This document shows, piece by piece, positions 1 through 9,463 of a stretch of DNA of 64,000 bases. The stretch comes from Opitutia bacterium UBA7876 (GTDB lineage: Bacteria; Verrucomicrobiota; Verrucomicrobiia; Opitutales; Seribacteraceae). The notes beneath the pieces were generated by a model that was not told the origin of the DNA, made no database searches, and saw only the letters and a list, made by a program, of their open reading frames with translations. The position numbers were made by a program, and so were the translations under genes. Positions within the stretch are counted from its first letter, which is position 1; each line of letters opens with the position of its first letter. Location: NCBI GenBank assembly GCA_002500665.1, contig DLRY01000017.1, positions 1 through 64,000 of the forward strand, given 5' to 3'.

Positions 1-555
1 GGGAAGCTTGCCGCTGCCGGCAATGGCTGGGCGATTGCCCCGCAAATGGGCAAAGCTCATTTCGCATCCTTCCAGACCAAGCGCGACCTTCTCTTCAAGA
101 ATGGCTCGGAGCTCACCTTTACCCTCAAGCAGGAGTTCAACGGTGGTCAGCATGCCTTGGGCCGGTTCCGCCTTGCCGTGACCGATGCTCCTCGCCCGGT
201 AAGCTTTGGGATTTCTCCCGAAACAAGTGCCATCTTCGCCGTTGCCCTCGACAAGCGTACCCCCCAGCAAAAGAAAAAGCTGTCGGATACCTTCAAGAAT
301 ACAGATCCCGACAGGATCAAGTTGAGCAAGGCTCTGGAGCAGGCCCGCAAGTCTCTTCCGGAAGATCCGAGGCTCAAGCAATTACAGGACAAGCTGAGCT
401 TGGCTAGTACTCCGCTCCCCCTGCCTCCCCGCATAGCAAGCCTGAGAAGGGACCTCGAGCTTAGCAAGGGACAACTGCTAAAGAAGCGCATAGTCGGGGC
501 TCAGGACCTCGCTTGGGCCATCATCAACACGCCTGCGTTTTTATTTAATCGATAA
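1..555 (+). CDS. C-terminal part of a PSD1 (DUF1553) family protein, cut by window start
   Basis: The frame is open from the first base; the gene starts outside the window. The visible 184 residues begin with a beta-sandwich-like segment (motifs GWAIAPQ and GKAHFASF), then a charged helical stretch, and finish on the sequence LAWAIINTPAFLFNR. That ending is the usual C-terminus of the planctomycete/verrucomicrobial DUF1549-DUF1553 proteins (PSCyt2/PSD1). It is followed after 57 bases by a DUF1501 gene, the standard partner of this family. The biochemical role of PSD1 proteins is not established; they are secreted and often sit in polysaccharide and sulfatase loci. Whether this copy carries an N-terminal cytochrome domain cannot be seen. 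Confidence 0.85.
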   Translation, partial: GKLAAAGNGWAIAPQMGKAHFASFQTKRDLLFKNGSELTFTLKQEFNGGQHALGRFRLAVTDAPRPVSFGISPETSAIFAVALDKRTPQQKKKLSDTFKNTDPDRIKLSKALEQARKSLPEDPRLKQLQDKLSLASTPLPLPPRIASLRRDLELSKGQLLKKRIVGAQDLAWAIINTPAFLFNR

Positions 556-612
556 AAATCCATAAGTATATTATTTTGAGTTTCAATAATAAGGAAAGGA
601 AAGGCTAACGTC

Positions 613-2073
613 ATGATCGGTATACCAGGAGATTTAGGAAAGGACCTGTGCGACGCCCACTTGCCCATGAGCAGAAGGGACGTTCTGAAAGTGGGAGGCT
701 CCGGCATGCTCGGGCTTACCTTGGGTTCCATGCTCGAGCTGAAAGCCAACCAGTCCACAGCCGGCGGGCCTGGATGGGGCAAGGCCAAGAGCGTGATTAT
801 GATCTACCTGCAGGGGGGCCCCAGTCACTTGGACCTCTGGGACCCGAAGCCCGATTCCCCGGATAACGTCAGGAGTATCTTCAAGCCGATCAAGACCAAA
901 ATACCGGGCGTAAACTTTACCGAGTTGATGCCCAAGCTTGCCAAGATAAACGATAAGTTCACCATGATGCGGGCGGTCAGCTACACCCCCAAGGGGCTGT
1001 TTAACCACACCGCCGCCATCTATCAGATGATGACGGGATACACCACCGACAAGGTCAGTCCCTCCGGCCAGCTCGAGCCCCCCAGTCCCAAGGATTTTCC
1101 GAATTTCGGCTCCAACCTCATCAAGTTCAAGCCTCCGACTGAGCCCATGCTGCCATTCGTCATGCTTCCGAGGCCTCTTCAGGAGAGCGGTGTGGTCGGT
1201 AAGGGCGGAGCCGCCGGTTTCCTCGGCAAGGCCTACGATCCCTACACCCTTTATCCTCCCGGCAGCGACATGGATATGGAGAAGATGGCCAAGATCCGGG
1301 TAGACGACCTGGAGATGCGCCCGGATATGTTTGGGGTCCGCCTGAACCGCCGGGCCAGATTAAGAAACGCCATCAATGAGGCCATGCCCGTGATCGACAA
1401 AGCCGTCGAGCACTACAATTTGAACGAACATTACGACCGGGCGCTCAGCCTCGTCGCCTCGGGCCGAGCCCGTGAAGCATTCAACCTGTCTGAGGAAAAC
1501 GAAAAAATCCGCGACTCCTATGGTCGAAATACCTTTGGGCAAAGCTGCCTTTTGGCCCGTCGACTGGTCGAGGCCGGCACCCGGGTTGTGGAAGTTATCT
1601 GGCCCAAGGTGGCCAATTCCGACAACCATTCCTGGGACGTTCACAAGGGTTTGCCCAAGCGCATGAAGGATCAGTCCGCGCCCATGCTCGACGCGGGCCT
1701 TTCGGGTCTTCTCTCGGATCTGGACAGGCGCGGATTGCTGGACGAAACCCTAGTGGTTTGCGTAGGCGAATTCGGGCGTAGCCCACAAATGGGAGTCAGC
1801 ACTTCGGGGAACAACAACAGCGCCGATGGTCGCGACCATTGGCCCTACTGCTACACTGGGGTAATTGCCGGAGCCGGGATCAAAAGGGGCTACGTGCACG
1901 GTGAGTCGGACAAGACCGGCTCGGCTCCCATAGACAAGCCTATCCATCCTCGTGAATTGTTGGCCACGATCTATCATAATTTCGGAATCAACCCCGAATC
2001 GATCGTCTACAACCACCTCAACCAACCTCGGGAATTGGTTAAGGCCCAGGCCGTGACCGAGCTTTTTGCCTAG
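613..2073 (+). CDS. DUF1501 family secreted protein
   Basis: A 486-residue protein of the DUF1501 family, which belongs to the alkaline phosphatase/sulfatase-like superfamily and has no settled reaction. The N-terminus carries a twin-arginine-type export signal (SRRDVLKVGG at about residues 20-29, then a hydrophobic run), so it is probably exported folded. Family hallmarks visible are GGPSHLDLWDPKP near residue 71, FGQSCLLARRLVEAG in the middle, and GEFGRSP followed by a DHWPYCYTG block in the last third. The start at 613 is preceded by purine-rich AAGGAAAGGAAAGG. It lies just behind the PSD1 gene tail and is probably co-transcribed with it; the pair presumably acts together outside the cytoplasm. 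Confidence 0.93.
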   Translation: MIGIPGDLGKDLCDAHLPMSRRDVLKVGGSGMLGLTLGSMLELKANQSTAGGPGWGKAKSVIMIYLQGGPSHLDLWDPKPDSPDNVRSIFKPIKTKIPGVNFTELMPKLAKINDKFTMMRAVSYTPKGLFNHTAAIYQMMTGYTTDKVSPSGQLEPPSPKDFPNFGSNLIKFKPPTEPMLPFVMLPRPLQESGVVGKGGAAGFLGKAYDPYTLYPPGSDMDMEKMAKIRVDDLEMRPDMFGVRLNRRARLRNAINEAMPVIDKAVEHYNLNEHYDRALSLVASGRAREAFNLSEENEKIRDSYGRNTFGQSCLLARRLVEAGTRVVEVIWPKVANSDNHSWDVHKGLPKRMKDQSAPMLDAGLSGLLSDLDRRGLLDETLVVCVGEFGRSPQMGVSTSGNNNSADGRDHWPYCYTGVIAGAGIKRGYVHGESDKTGSAPIDKPIHPRELLATIYHNFGINPESIVYNHLNQPRELVKAQAVTELFA

Positions 2074-2094
2074 GCGCGAAATTCGGTCTTTTTC

Positions 2095-4437
2095 GTGAAA
2101 GCCATCCCTCTGGCAGGGAGGATCTTCCTATCAGGGATGTTTTTCCTTCAAGGTTGTCGTTCGCGGATCGAACCGGCGGACGCGGACAGGGAAGCTCGGG
2201 AGTTGCTTGGCTTGGTGCCCGGTTTTGATTGGAAGGTGGATCCCCTTTCACGATTGGCGGATCCGTCGACTGCGGCTTTTCCCCTCCCGCCTAAGGATGA
2301 TCCCGATTCGCGAAGGATCACGATCATGATCCAGGAGAAGGATGCCTATGACGATGGAAACGAATCCCGGTTGTTGGTCAGTGAGAAATGGAGAGATCAA
2401 CTTCCGCTTCTTGAAAATGGAAAAGTCGGGCTGGAGATCGAGACTGCCATGAGACTGGGGCTTCTTCATTCACCGGAATTCCAAGCTCAAAAAGAGCAGC
2501 TCTATCTTTCCGCCCTCGACGTGACCTATGAGAGGTTCCGTCTCGAACCCAAGCCTTTCCTTGGTTTTTCCGGCGGGGCATCCTCCAAGGAAGGCACCCC
2601 TTCCAATACCCTTCAATCAAGGACCAGGGCAGGATTTGCAGGGATGGCCGGTCAGGGTGCCGATTGGGTTGCTTCCCTGGCAAGCAGGCTAAGCGTTGAA
2701 TTGGGCGGAGGCTCAGTCGACGTGGGAGGATCCATGGCCGGTCTGACCATTACTCAGCCCCTGCTCCGTGGAGCAAGCAAAAGGTTCTACAGGGAGCGCC
2801 TTACGCTTGCGGAAAGAAGACTCTTGAACGACGCAAGGAGCATGGAGCAGTTCAGGCAGGGTTTTTACCTAAGTTTGGCCACTGGCCGAAACCCCGCTTT
2901 GGGCTTGGGCCAGAGTGAGATAGCCGCATCCTCCGCAAGAACTTCCTCGGTGTCGGGTTTTCTAGGCCTTCTTCAAGAAGCCCAGAAGATCCGCAACCAA
3001 GAAGCCAACGTCGCCAAGCTGAAGGATAGCCTTTCTCAGCTTGAAGCTGCTTTCGAGGCAGGCAGGATAGGGAATCGTCTGCAGGTGGATCAAGCCAGGC
3101 AGGCTTTGTACGGAGGCCAGAGCGCCCTCCTTGCATCCAAGGCCGCCTTTGAGGGTCGTCTCGACCAGTTCAAGATCAGCATGGGGTTACCTCCCGATCT
3201 CGAGGTTCAGGTAAATGAAGAGTATGTGGAGCAATTTCGCCTTACCGACGTCGACCTAGTTGAAATGCAGGATGCCCTTAATCTGAAGCTGCGTCTGGCA
3301 AGAGACCCGAATAAGACACCCTCTTCCGCGAGTTTACTCGCCTTGGCTTTGGAGACGCGGGCCATGAGGCCTAGGGTGGAAAGAAGTCTGGCTGGGTTTA
3401 AGTCCGATCATGGAGCCTTGAGAACCGCCTTGCCGGTACGCTTAAAGTGGTATTGGCGGTTGAGGGAAAGACCCGACCTAAGGGAGATCGGAATGGGTGC
3501 CGATGCCTTTCGGGATGAAGACCTGAACCGGGTGGTTGCCGAATTGAATGCAACTGACGAACGAATGGAAGAGCAGTTTTCGGTCTATTGGGAATCCCTG
3601 GACGATATAGTCGCCTCGGCTCAAGCCGATCCGCTGAACAGGATCCGTGGGCGCGTGTCTACCTCCTTGAACGAACTAACGGGCCTTTTCCTCGAGCTTT
3701 CTCTCGCCAAGGCATCGGCTCGTCTGGAATCGATCGTGATGAAGGAAGTACGGGTGGAAACCGAATATGCCCTTCGAATAGCTTCTAAAAAAAGGCTGGA
3801 CTGGATGAATGCTCGGGCGACCTTAGTGGATGCCTGGCGTCAGGCTGACCTGGCAAGGGACGACTTGCGGACCGACTTGGACTTGGTCCTTTCGGGTGAA
3901 TTGGGATCAAGCGCCCTGGGGTCGGGTAACTTCAGGCCCGCTGAAGGAGGCGCCAGCGTGGGACTCGAGTTGGATACACCGCTGTCCAAGGTTTTGGAAA
4001 GGAACCGTTACCAAGCCTCCCTGATCCTCTACCAGCAAGCGAGAAGACAATACCTGGCCTTTGAGGACGAAGTCTTGAGATCCTTGAGAAACTTCACGCG
4101 CGTGGCGAAACTGAACCAATTGAACTTTGAATTGAGCAGGGCGGCGGTCCGGGGAGCCATCGCCCAAGTGGATCTTGCCCGTCTGCGTTTGAGCGAGCCT
4201 CCCCAAGTCGGAAGGAACGGCCAGTTCGGCGCAACGACTGCGAGGGATCTGGTAAACGCCTTGAACGATCTCCTTGATGCAAGCAACTCCTTCCTTCAGG
4301 TATGGGTTGGCTACGAAGCCATGCGAATGAGGCTGGACTACGAGTTGGGAAGTATGAAACTAACCGAAAATGGAACTTGGGTCGACCCTGGCCCCATTTT
4401 GGCCAAGACTCCCTCTAGGTGGAAAAACAAAAATTAA
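2095..4437 (+). CDS. TolC-family outer membrane efflux lipoprotein
   Basis: First gene of a three-gene efflux operon. The product (780 residues from a GTG start) has a short signal ending in the lipobox-like FFLQGC, so it should be lipid-anchored. The body is rich in long amphipathic helices typical of outer membrane efflux proteins, with the repeated pattern of a coiled-coil half near residues 290-360 (NQEANVAKLKDSLSQLEAA) and a second one near 560-640. It is much longer than usual TolC proteins (about 450-500 residues), with extra sequence between the two halves. The next two genes encode a membrane fusion protein and a MacB-like ABC transporter, which fixes the role as the outer-membrane channel of a tripartite pump. 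Confidence 0.8.
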   Translation: MKAIPLAGRIFLSGMFFLQGCRSRIEPADADREARELLGLVPGFDWKVDPLSRLADPSTAAFPLPPKDDPDSRRITIMIQEKDAYDDGNESRLLVSEKWRDQLPLLENGKVGLEIETAMRLGLLHSPEFQAQKEQLYLSALDVTYERFRLEPKPFLGFSGGASSKEGTPSNTLQSRTRAGFAGMAGQGADWVASLASRLSVELGGGSVDVGGSMAGLTITQPLLRGASKRFYRERLTLAERRLLNDARSMEQFRQGFYLSLATGRNPALGLGQSEIAASSARTSSVSGFLGLLQEAQKIRNQEANVAKLKDSLSQLEAAFEAGRIGNRLQVDQARQALYGGQSALLASKAAFEGRLDQFKISMGLPPDLEVQVNEEYVEQFRLTDVDLVEMQDALNLKLRLARDPNKTPSSASLLALALETRAMRPRVERSLAGFKSDHGALRTALPVRLKWYWRLRERPDLREIGMGADAFRDEDLNRVVAELNATDERMEEQFSVYWESLDDIVASAQADPLNRIRGRVSTSLNELTGLFLELSLAKASARLESIVMKEVRVETEYALRIASKKRLDWMNARATLVDAWRQADLARDDLRTDLDLVLSGELGSSALGSGNFRPAEGGASVGLELDTPLSKVLERNRYQASLILYQQARRQYLAFEDEVLRSLRNFTRVAKLNQLNFELSRAAVRGAIAQVDLARLRLSEPPQVGRNGQFGATTARDLVNALNDLLDASNSFLQVWVGYEAMRMRLDYELGSMKLTENGTWVDPGPILAKTPSRWKNKN

Positions 4438-4490
4438 TTGCGCTCCTACCTTGCCCGTCCCGCCCTTTTATATTTTCCTATGTTTACCCG

Positions 4491-5921
4491 ATGATCAGAT
4501 CCAATTGTAAGCGCTTGGGCTTTGCCTCGGCCAAGACCATGATCGGCTTGGCAAGTGCCGGCGCCCTTTCGGTCGCCTTCTTTATGCTTGGCCCCAATTC
4601 CTCCGACGAGGTGGAGGTGTTTCCCTTGTTCGAAGCCGTCTCTCGGGGAGAGTTCAGGCTTGAGCTCACGGAGCTTGGGGAAGTGGAGAGTTCCGAAAAC
4701 GTGGAAATAGTCTGCGAAGTCAAGAGCAGCCGTTCCACCGGGGTCAGTATTCTGGAAATCGTCCCTGAGGGCACGAAGGTAGAAAAAGGCGATTTCCTGG
4801 TCAGGCTCGATGATGCGGTGTTGCAAAAGGATCTTCTCTCTCAGCGAATTCTAGTCCACAAGGCACGAGCTTCCCTCGTCAAGGCCCAAGCGGAGGTGAC
4901 CGCCGCCAGGCTTTCCCTGGACGAGTATCTCTCGGGGTCTTTCCGTCAGGAGGAGGAACAGATGCAAAGCGCCGAATTCGTGGCTCGGGAAAACCTCCGT
5001 CGGGCTCAGGAGTATCTTGCTTACAGCAGAAAGCTCGCGGCCAAGGGCTATTTGCCGGAAGTCCAGCTGGAGGCGGACCAGTTCGCGGTGGATAAGGCAA
5101 GGAAGGAGCTCGACCTGGCGATGACCAAGCTTGAGGTCCTGAGAAAGCATTCCCGCAAGTCAAGGGTCAATGACCTGAACTCATCCATTCTTACCGCCGA
5201 GGCCAACTTGAGATCGATCGAGAATTCCTATGAACTTGAGTGCAAGAAGGAGCGAGAGATTTCCGAGCAGATAGAGAAATGCATGATTCTTTCCCCTGCC
5301 GCTGGGGAAGTTACCTATGCGAATCGCAAGCCTTCCAGTTCCAGTGACGGCATATTGATCGAGGAGGGCAAGCAGGTTCGGGAAAGGCAGACCATCATCA
5401 GGTTGCCCGATACCTCCCACATGAGGGTATTTGCGAGGGTAAGCGAAACCAAGATCGAACAGGTGAAGCCCGGGATGGTCTGCTCAATTTCCATCACGCG
5501 GGATGGGTTTCGAGGGGTTGTCCTAAGCGGAAAAGTCGACTCTGTAAGCGATTACCCGGTTCCTTCCACTAATCGCTACGCCGCTCACATCAAGGAGTAT
5601 TCGACCGAGATCTTGATCGAGAATCCCCCGGATGCCATCAAGGCGGGGATGTCGGCCAAGGTTACGATAATGGCCGAGTCCATCGATGATGCCTTGCTCA
5701 TTCCCTTGTCTGCAGTGGTTCGACAGAAAGGCCATTTTTACTGCCTGATCAAGGATGGGGATGAAGGGATGGTCCCGCGATCGATCGAGTTGGGTTCGTC
5801 CAACACGACTCATGCGGTTCTGCTAGGTGGGTTGGGGGAGTCGGACGAAGTCGTCGTGAACCCGGATTCCTTCCCCGAGCATTTCGAGGCCTTTTCCGGA
5901 AGCGATCTTGTTTCCCGATAG
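4491..5921 (+). CDS. HlyD/MacA-like periplasmic membrane fusion protein
   Basis: Adaptor protein linking the inner-membrane transporter to the outer-membrane channel. From the ATG at 4491 the product is 476 residues with one N-terminal membrane segment (about residues 15-33). It is followed by a lipoyl-like half motif (SILEIVPEGTKVEKGD), a long alpha-helical hairpin with many Ala, Glu, Lys and Gln residues, the second lipoyl half (SPAAGEVTY), and beta-barrel and membrane-proximal domains. An in-frame GTG at 4419, overlapping the upstream gene by 19 bases, would add 24 residues before the membrane segment. I prefer 4491 because it gives an ordinary signal anchor, but neither start has a good ribosome site. 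The ABC transporter gene follows closely. Confidence 0.87.
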   Translation: MIRSNCKRLGFASAKTMIGLASAGALSVAFFMLGPNSSDEVEVFPLFEAVSRGEFRLELTELGEVESSENVEIVCEVKSSRSTGVSILEIVPEGTKVEKGDFLVRLDDAVLQKDLLSQRILVHKARASLVKAQAEVTAARLSLDEYLSGSFRQEEEQMQSAEFVARENLRRAQEYLAYSRKLAAKGYLPEVQLEADQFAVDKARKELDLAMTKLEVLRKHSRKSRVNDLNSSILTAEANLRSIENSYELECKKEREISEQIEKCMILSPAAGEVTYANRKPSSSSDGILIEEGKQVRERQTIIRLPDTSHMRVFARVSETKIEQVKPGMVCSISITRDGFRGVVLSGKVDSVSDYPVPSTNRYAAHIKEYSTEILIENPPDAIKAGMSAKVTIMAESIDDALLIPLSAVVRQKGHFYCLIKDGDEGMVPRSIELGSSNTTHAVLLGGLGESDEVVVNPDSFPEHFEAFSGSDLVSR

Positions 5922-5963
5922 CCCTTGCGCCTATCTTCTTACCTTGGTTGGCAGGAGGAACAG

Positions 5964-8036
5964 ATGAGCTTGGCGTTTTCCACCCGCGGCCTGACCAAGA
6001 CCTACGAGGTTGGGGACGACCGCGTGGTGGCGCTTGATTGCGTTGATCTTGAGGTCCCGGCCGGGGACTACCTGGCAATCATGGGCCCTTCCGGTTCCGG
6101 CAAGAGCACCTTGCTGAATCTTCTTGGATGCCTCGATTCTCCAACCAGTGGGGTCTATGAGCTTGCTGGCAGGGAGATCACTGGGTTGAGCGACGACGAA
6201 CTCTCCTCCATCCGTTGTCGCTCGATTGGATTCGTCTTCCAGTCCTACAACCTCATCCCTTATCTCGACGTTCTCGACAACGTAAGGGTGCCGCGTTCCT
6301 ACGAACGGGCTACTGCTGCAAATACAGACTCGATCGCTTCCCTGGCGGAATTGGTCGGCCTGGGTGACCGTGTCGACCACCGGCCCCAACAGCTCTCGGG
6401 TGGTCAGCAGCAAAGAGTCGGTATTGCACGAGCGCTGGTCAACGATCCCGATTTCATTCTTGCGGACGAGCCCACGGGTAACCTGGACAGCAAGACCACG
6501 GCGGAGATTCTCGATTTGCTTGACGAACTCCACGCCCGCGGAAAGACCATCGTGCTGGTTACCCATGAAAAGGAAGTTGCCCAGCGGGCCAGCCGCATCA
6601 TTCGGATGAAGGATGGCAGAGTGGAGGAGGACTACCGCAACCGCCCGCTTGGTTCCGGCCAAGACAAGGAAGGGAATAAAGATCAAGGATCGGGGGAAGA
6701 GGCTCATGACCGCAGGGTCGGACGGGCCGGCAGCACCTTTGGGAAGGCCGCTTTCATGAGCATTGCCACCCACCCGATGAGATCCCTGCTGACTGCCCTA
6801 GGGGTCTTCATCGGGGTGGCCAGCGTAATCTGGTTGTTGGCAATTGGAGAGGGTATAGCGGTGGAGGCCGAGGACGAAATTATGGCCCTAGGAGCTAACA
6901 GCATTGTTCTTTCTAGCAAGCGTCCGCCCGAGGAGCAAAGGCTTTCCAGGGGTAAATATTTCAACTCTTATGGACTGACGGAAAACGACTATTACAAGAT
7001 CAAGGAGACGGTGCCCCATCTCGGAGCCCTTTTCCCTACGAGGGAGATCAACAACCGCACGGTATTCTCCTCCCATGACCAGACGAGGGCGGAGATATTG
7101 GGGTGCCTGCCCAATTACCGCAACCTGCATGATCTTCAATTGGTAAAGGGGAGGTTCCTCACGGAGGAGGACAACCTGTCCCAGGCCGAGGTTTGCGTAC
7201 TTTCATCCGCGTTGTCGAAAACGCTTTTTCCCTTCAAGGATCCCCTGGGACAATCCGTCACTACCGAGGGCAACCTATATGAGGTGGTTGGAGTCGTGGC
7301 TCCCCAGAGAGAACTGAAGGACGAATCCAACCTTGGATTCAAGGAATTGTTCGAGGACAACCTTTATTTGCCGATCGAGACGATGTGGTCCAAGTTCTTC
7401 GACCATTACTACCGTGCAGCCGACGGCTCGAATATGGTGTCTAAGATTACCTTAAGGGTGGAGGATCCCGACAAGTTGTTCACCATCGCGCAAATGACCC
7501 AGGACATTCTCGACAGGGATCATGAGATGGATGACTTTCAGGTTACGGTCCCTCTCGAGCTTATGGAACAGGCCGAGAAGGCCCGCATGACCTTCATCGC
7601 CCTTATGGGTTTGGTGGCTGGTATTTCCCTTGTCGTAGGAGGGGTCGGCATCATGAACATCATGCTGGCCACGGTTACGGAAAGGACGCGCGAAATCGGA
7701 ATCAGGAGAGCCCTTGGGGCCCGCCGGTCCGATATCGTCCTGCAGTTTCTGGTCGAGACCATGACTTTGACCGGACTTGGTGGAATCCTGGGAATTCTCG
7801 CTGGTATCGTGTGCGAGCCCGCCTACGGGTCATTGATGAAATTTCTGGAAGCCTTTACCCCAACTCTTTACGAGTCCTTCCCTCCATCGATGAAGGGCAT
7901 GGATCCCATCGTAGTCTACTGGTCCCTGCCCATTGTCTTCGGACTTGCCCTGCTGACGGGGGTAGTTTTCGGCCTTTACCCGGCCCGCAAGGCGGCCCGG
8001 ATGAACCCGGTGGACGCCCTGCGTCACGCGACCTAG
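5964..8036 (+). CDS. MacB-like ABC transporter, ATPase fused to FtsX-type permease
   Basis: A 690-residue fusion of an ABC ATPase and a MacB-type permease. Walker A GPSGSGKST is at residues 41-49, the signature LSGGQQQ at 144-150 and Walker B ILADEP near 165-170. A charged linker of about 40 residues follows, then one membrane helix near 285-305, a large periplasmic MacB-type domain, and three C-terminal membrane helices (from about residue 555, with the FtsX-type GVGIMNIMLATV motif). This order matches MacB, which drives export of peptides, lipoproteins or toxins from the periplasm. An in-frame TTG at 5925 exists, but the ATG at 5964 is preceded by a strong AGGAGG. It completes a MacAB-TolC-like operon. 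The substrate cannot be inferred. Confidence 0.92.
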   Translation: MSLAFSTRGLTKTYEVGDDRVVALDCVDLEVPAGDYLAIMGPSGSGKSTLLNLLGCLDSPTSGVYELAGREITGLSDDELSSIRCRSIGFVFQSYNLIPYLDVLDNVRVPRSYERATAANTDSIASLAELVGLGDRVDHRPQQLSGGQQQRVGIARALVNDPDFILADEPTGNLDSKTTAEILDLLDELHARGKTIVLVTHEKEVAQRASRIIRMKDGRVEEDYRNRPLGSGQDKEGNKDQGSGEEAHDRRVGRAGSTFGKAAFMSIATHPMRSLLTALGVFIGVASVIWLLAIGEGIAVEAEDEIMALGANSIVLSSKRPPEEQRLSRGKYFNSYGLTENDYYKIKETVPHLGALFPTREINNRTVFSSHDQTRAEILGCLPNYRNLHDLQLVKGRFLTEEDNLSQAEVCVLSSALSKTLFPFKDPLGQSVTTEGNLYEVVGVVAPQRELKDESNLGFKELFEDNLYLPIETMWSKFFDHYYRAADGSNMVSKITLRVEDPDKLFTIAQMTQDILDRDHEMDDFQVTVPLELMEQAEKARMTFIALMGLVAGISLVVGGVGIMNIMLATVTERTREIGIRRALGARRSDIVLQFLVETMTLTGLGGILGILAGIVCEPAYGSLMKFLEAFTPTLYESFPPSMKGMDPIVVYWSLPIVFGLALLTGVVFGLYPARKAARMNPVDALRHAT

Positions 8037-8038
8037 AG

Positions 8039-9460
8039 TCAATCGTCCGGGAAGCCTTGCCGGCAAACCGGCCGGACGAACCGGCGGTATCCATAGAGCC
8101 CGATCGAGGTATGCCTGGGATCGGTCGTGGCGGGCCAGGGCCCTCCATGATGGGTTGCGATACTGGGAATGACGCCGGGAGGAAATCCTCCCCAAAGGAA
8201 TCTGCCGACCCGGGACTCGATGAGCGGAAAGAGAGCCTGTGCCAGTGAGGCGTCGTCCGTATGAGCATGGATCGTTGCGGTAAGGCTTCCCTCCATCGAC
8301 CGGGCAAGTTGCATGAGTTCCTCCTGATCGCTGCACCGGACGATGATGGAGGCCGGGCCGAAGGCTTCTGATCGAAGGTCCTGGTTCTCCATGTATTCGA
8401 GACCCTTGACCTGGAAAATTCGGCACAGGGCGGGCCTTGATCGCTGCCCCGGCGCGTCCTCTTTTGAAGCCAGCAATTCAAGAGAAGACATAAGATCCTT
8501 CGTGACGGCATTGAAGTCTTCAAAGACCGTCCGATTGAGCATATCGGTGGGATCGGTTCCCCAGGTCGCCTTGCGGACGGATTCAAGGAACGAATTGAGC
8601 CCGGGGCCATCAATGAGAGCGAGAAGCCCGGGCTTGGTGCACATCTGGCCCGCATAGAGGTTGACCGCAGCGACGTATCCTTCCGCGAGTTCCTCACCCT
8701 TGTGCTCAAGGGCGTGGGGCAAGATAAAAACGGGATTCAAGCTTCCCATCTCTGCGTGAAAAGGAATTGGCTTCGACCGGCCGTTTGCAATTTTCATCAA
8801 GGCGTGGCCTCCCTTCAGGGAACCGGTAAAGGCCACGCAGGCGGTTCTTGGGTGCTCGACGAGAGCCCGGGTCACAGCATGATCAACCCCATGAAGCAAC
8901 TGAAAGGCCTTGGCAGGCATTCCCGTTTGCTCGAGTGCGGAACGGACCATTTCGGCGAGGGCCTCACAGGTGCCGGCGTGGTCGGGGTGGGCCTTGACGA
9001 TCACCGGACAACCCACCGCCATGGCGGAAGCGGTATCCGTGCCGACCACGGAAATGGCGAAGGGGAAATTGCAAGCTCCGATTACGACCACCGGCCCGAC
9101 CGGCAGGTTGACCGTTCTCATTCCCGGCTTCGGCAGGGGCGTGCGGTCGGGCTCCGCTTTTTCAACCCTAGGCTCCTCCCATTTCCCAGAATCGGCCAGG
9201 GCGGCGAAGGACCTGAGTTCGGTGACGGTCCTGGTCAGCTCAAAGCCAAGTCGATCCGGCCCCAGTGAGGTTTCGAGGTCTGCAAGGGCAAGGAGTTCAT
9301 CTGCGTCCTTCTCGAGGTTCCGGGCAATGGAACGAAGAAAAGCCCCCCGCTCAAGACCTGGCTTTCCACGGAAGTCTCCAAAACAGGACCACGCATCCTC
9401 CATGGCCTTCGCGATGGCCGAAGGAGAGGCATCGGAGAATGCTTGCTCGGGCATGCCCAA
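8039..9460 (-). CDS. NAD(P)-dependent aldehyde dehydrogenase, ketoglutarate-semialdehyde type
   Basis: A 473-residue aldehyde dehydrogenase. Visible are GPVVVIGACNFPF (start of the cofactor-binding fold), the general base region HAEMGSLNPVF and the catalytic cysteine in AGQMCTKPG. The wording around these sites resembles 2-oxoglutarate-semialdehyde dehydrogenases, which end oxidative pentose or glucarate pathways, but the substrate is inferred only by resemblance. The gene ends 2 bases from the convergent efflux operon. It starts 3 bases after the stop of the upstream glutamate-type dehydrogenase on the same strand, so the two are probably one transcript. A link through 2-oxoglutarate (one enzyme making it, one using or producing it) is plausible. 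Confidence 0.88.
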   Translation of the reverse strand: MGMPEQAFSDASPSAIAKAMEDAWSCFGDFRGKPGLERGAFLRSIARNLEKDADELLALADLETSLGPDRLGFELTRTVTELRSFAALADSGKWEEPRVEKAEPDRTPLPKPGMRTVNLPVGPVVVIGACNFPFAISVVGTDTASAMAVGCPVIVKAHPDHAGTCEALAEMVRSALEQTGMPAKAFQLLHGVDHAVTRALVEHPRTACVAFTGSLKGGHALMKIANGRSKPIPFHAEMGSLNPVFILPHALEHKGEELAEGYVAAVNLYAGQMCTKPGLLALIDGPGLNSFLESVRKATWGTDPTDMLNRTVFEDFNAVTKDLMSSLELLASKEDAPGQRSRPALCRIFQVKGLEYMENQDLRSEAFGPASIIVRCSDQEELMQLARSMEGSLTATIHAHTDDASLAQALFPLIESRVGRFLWGGFPPGVIPSIATHHGGPWPATTDPRHTSIGLYGYRRFVRPVCRQGFPDD

Positions 9461-9463
9461 AGC

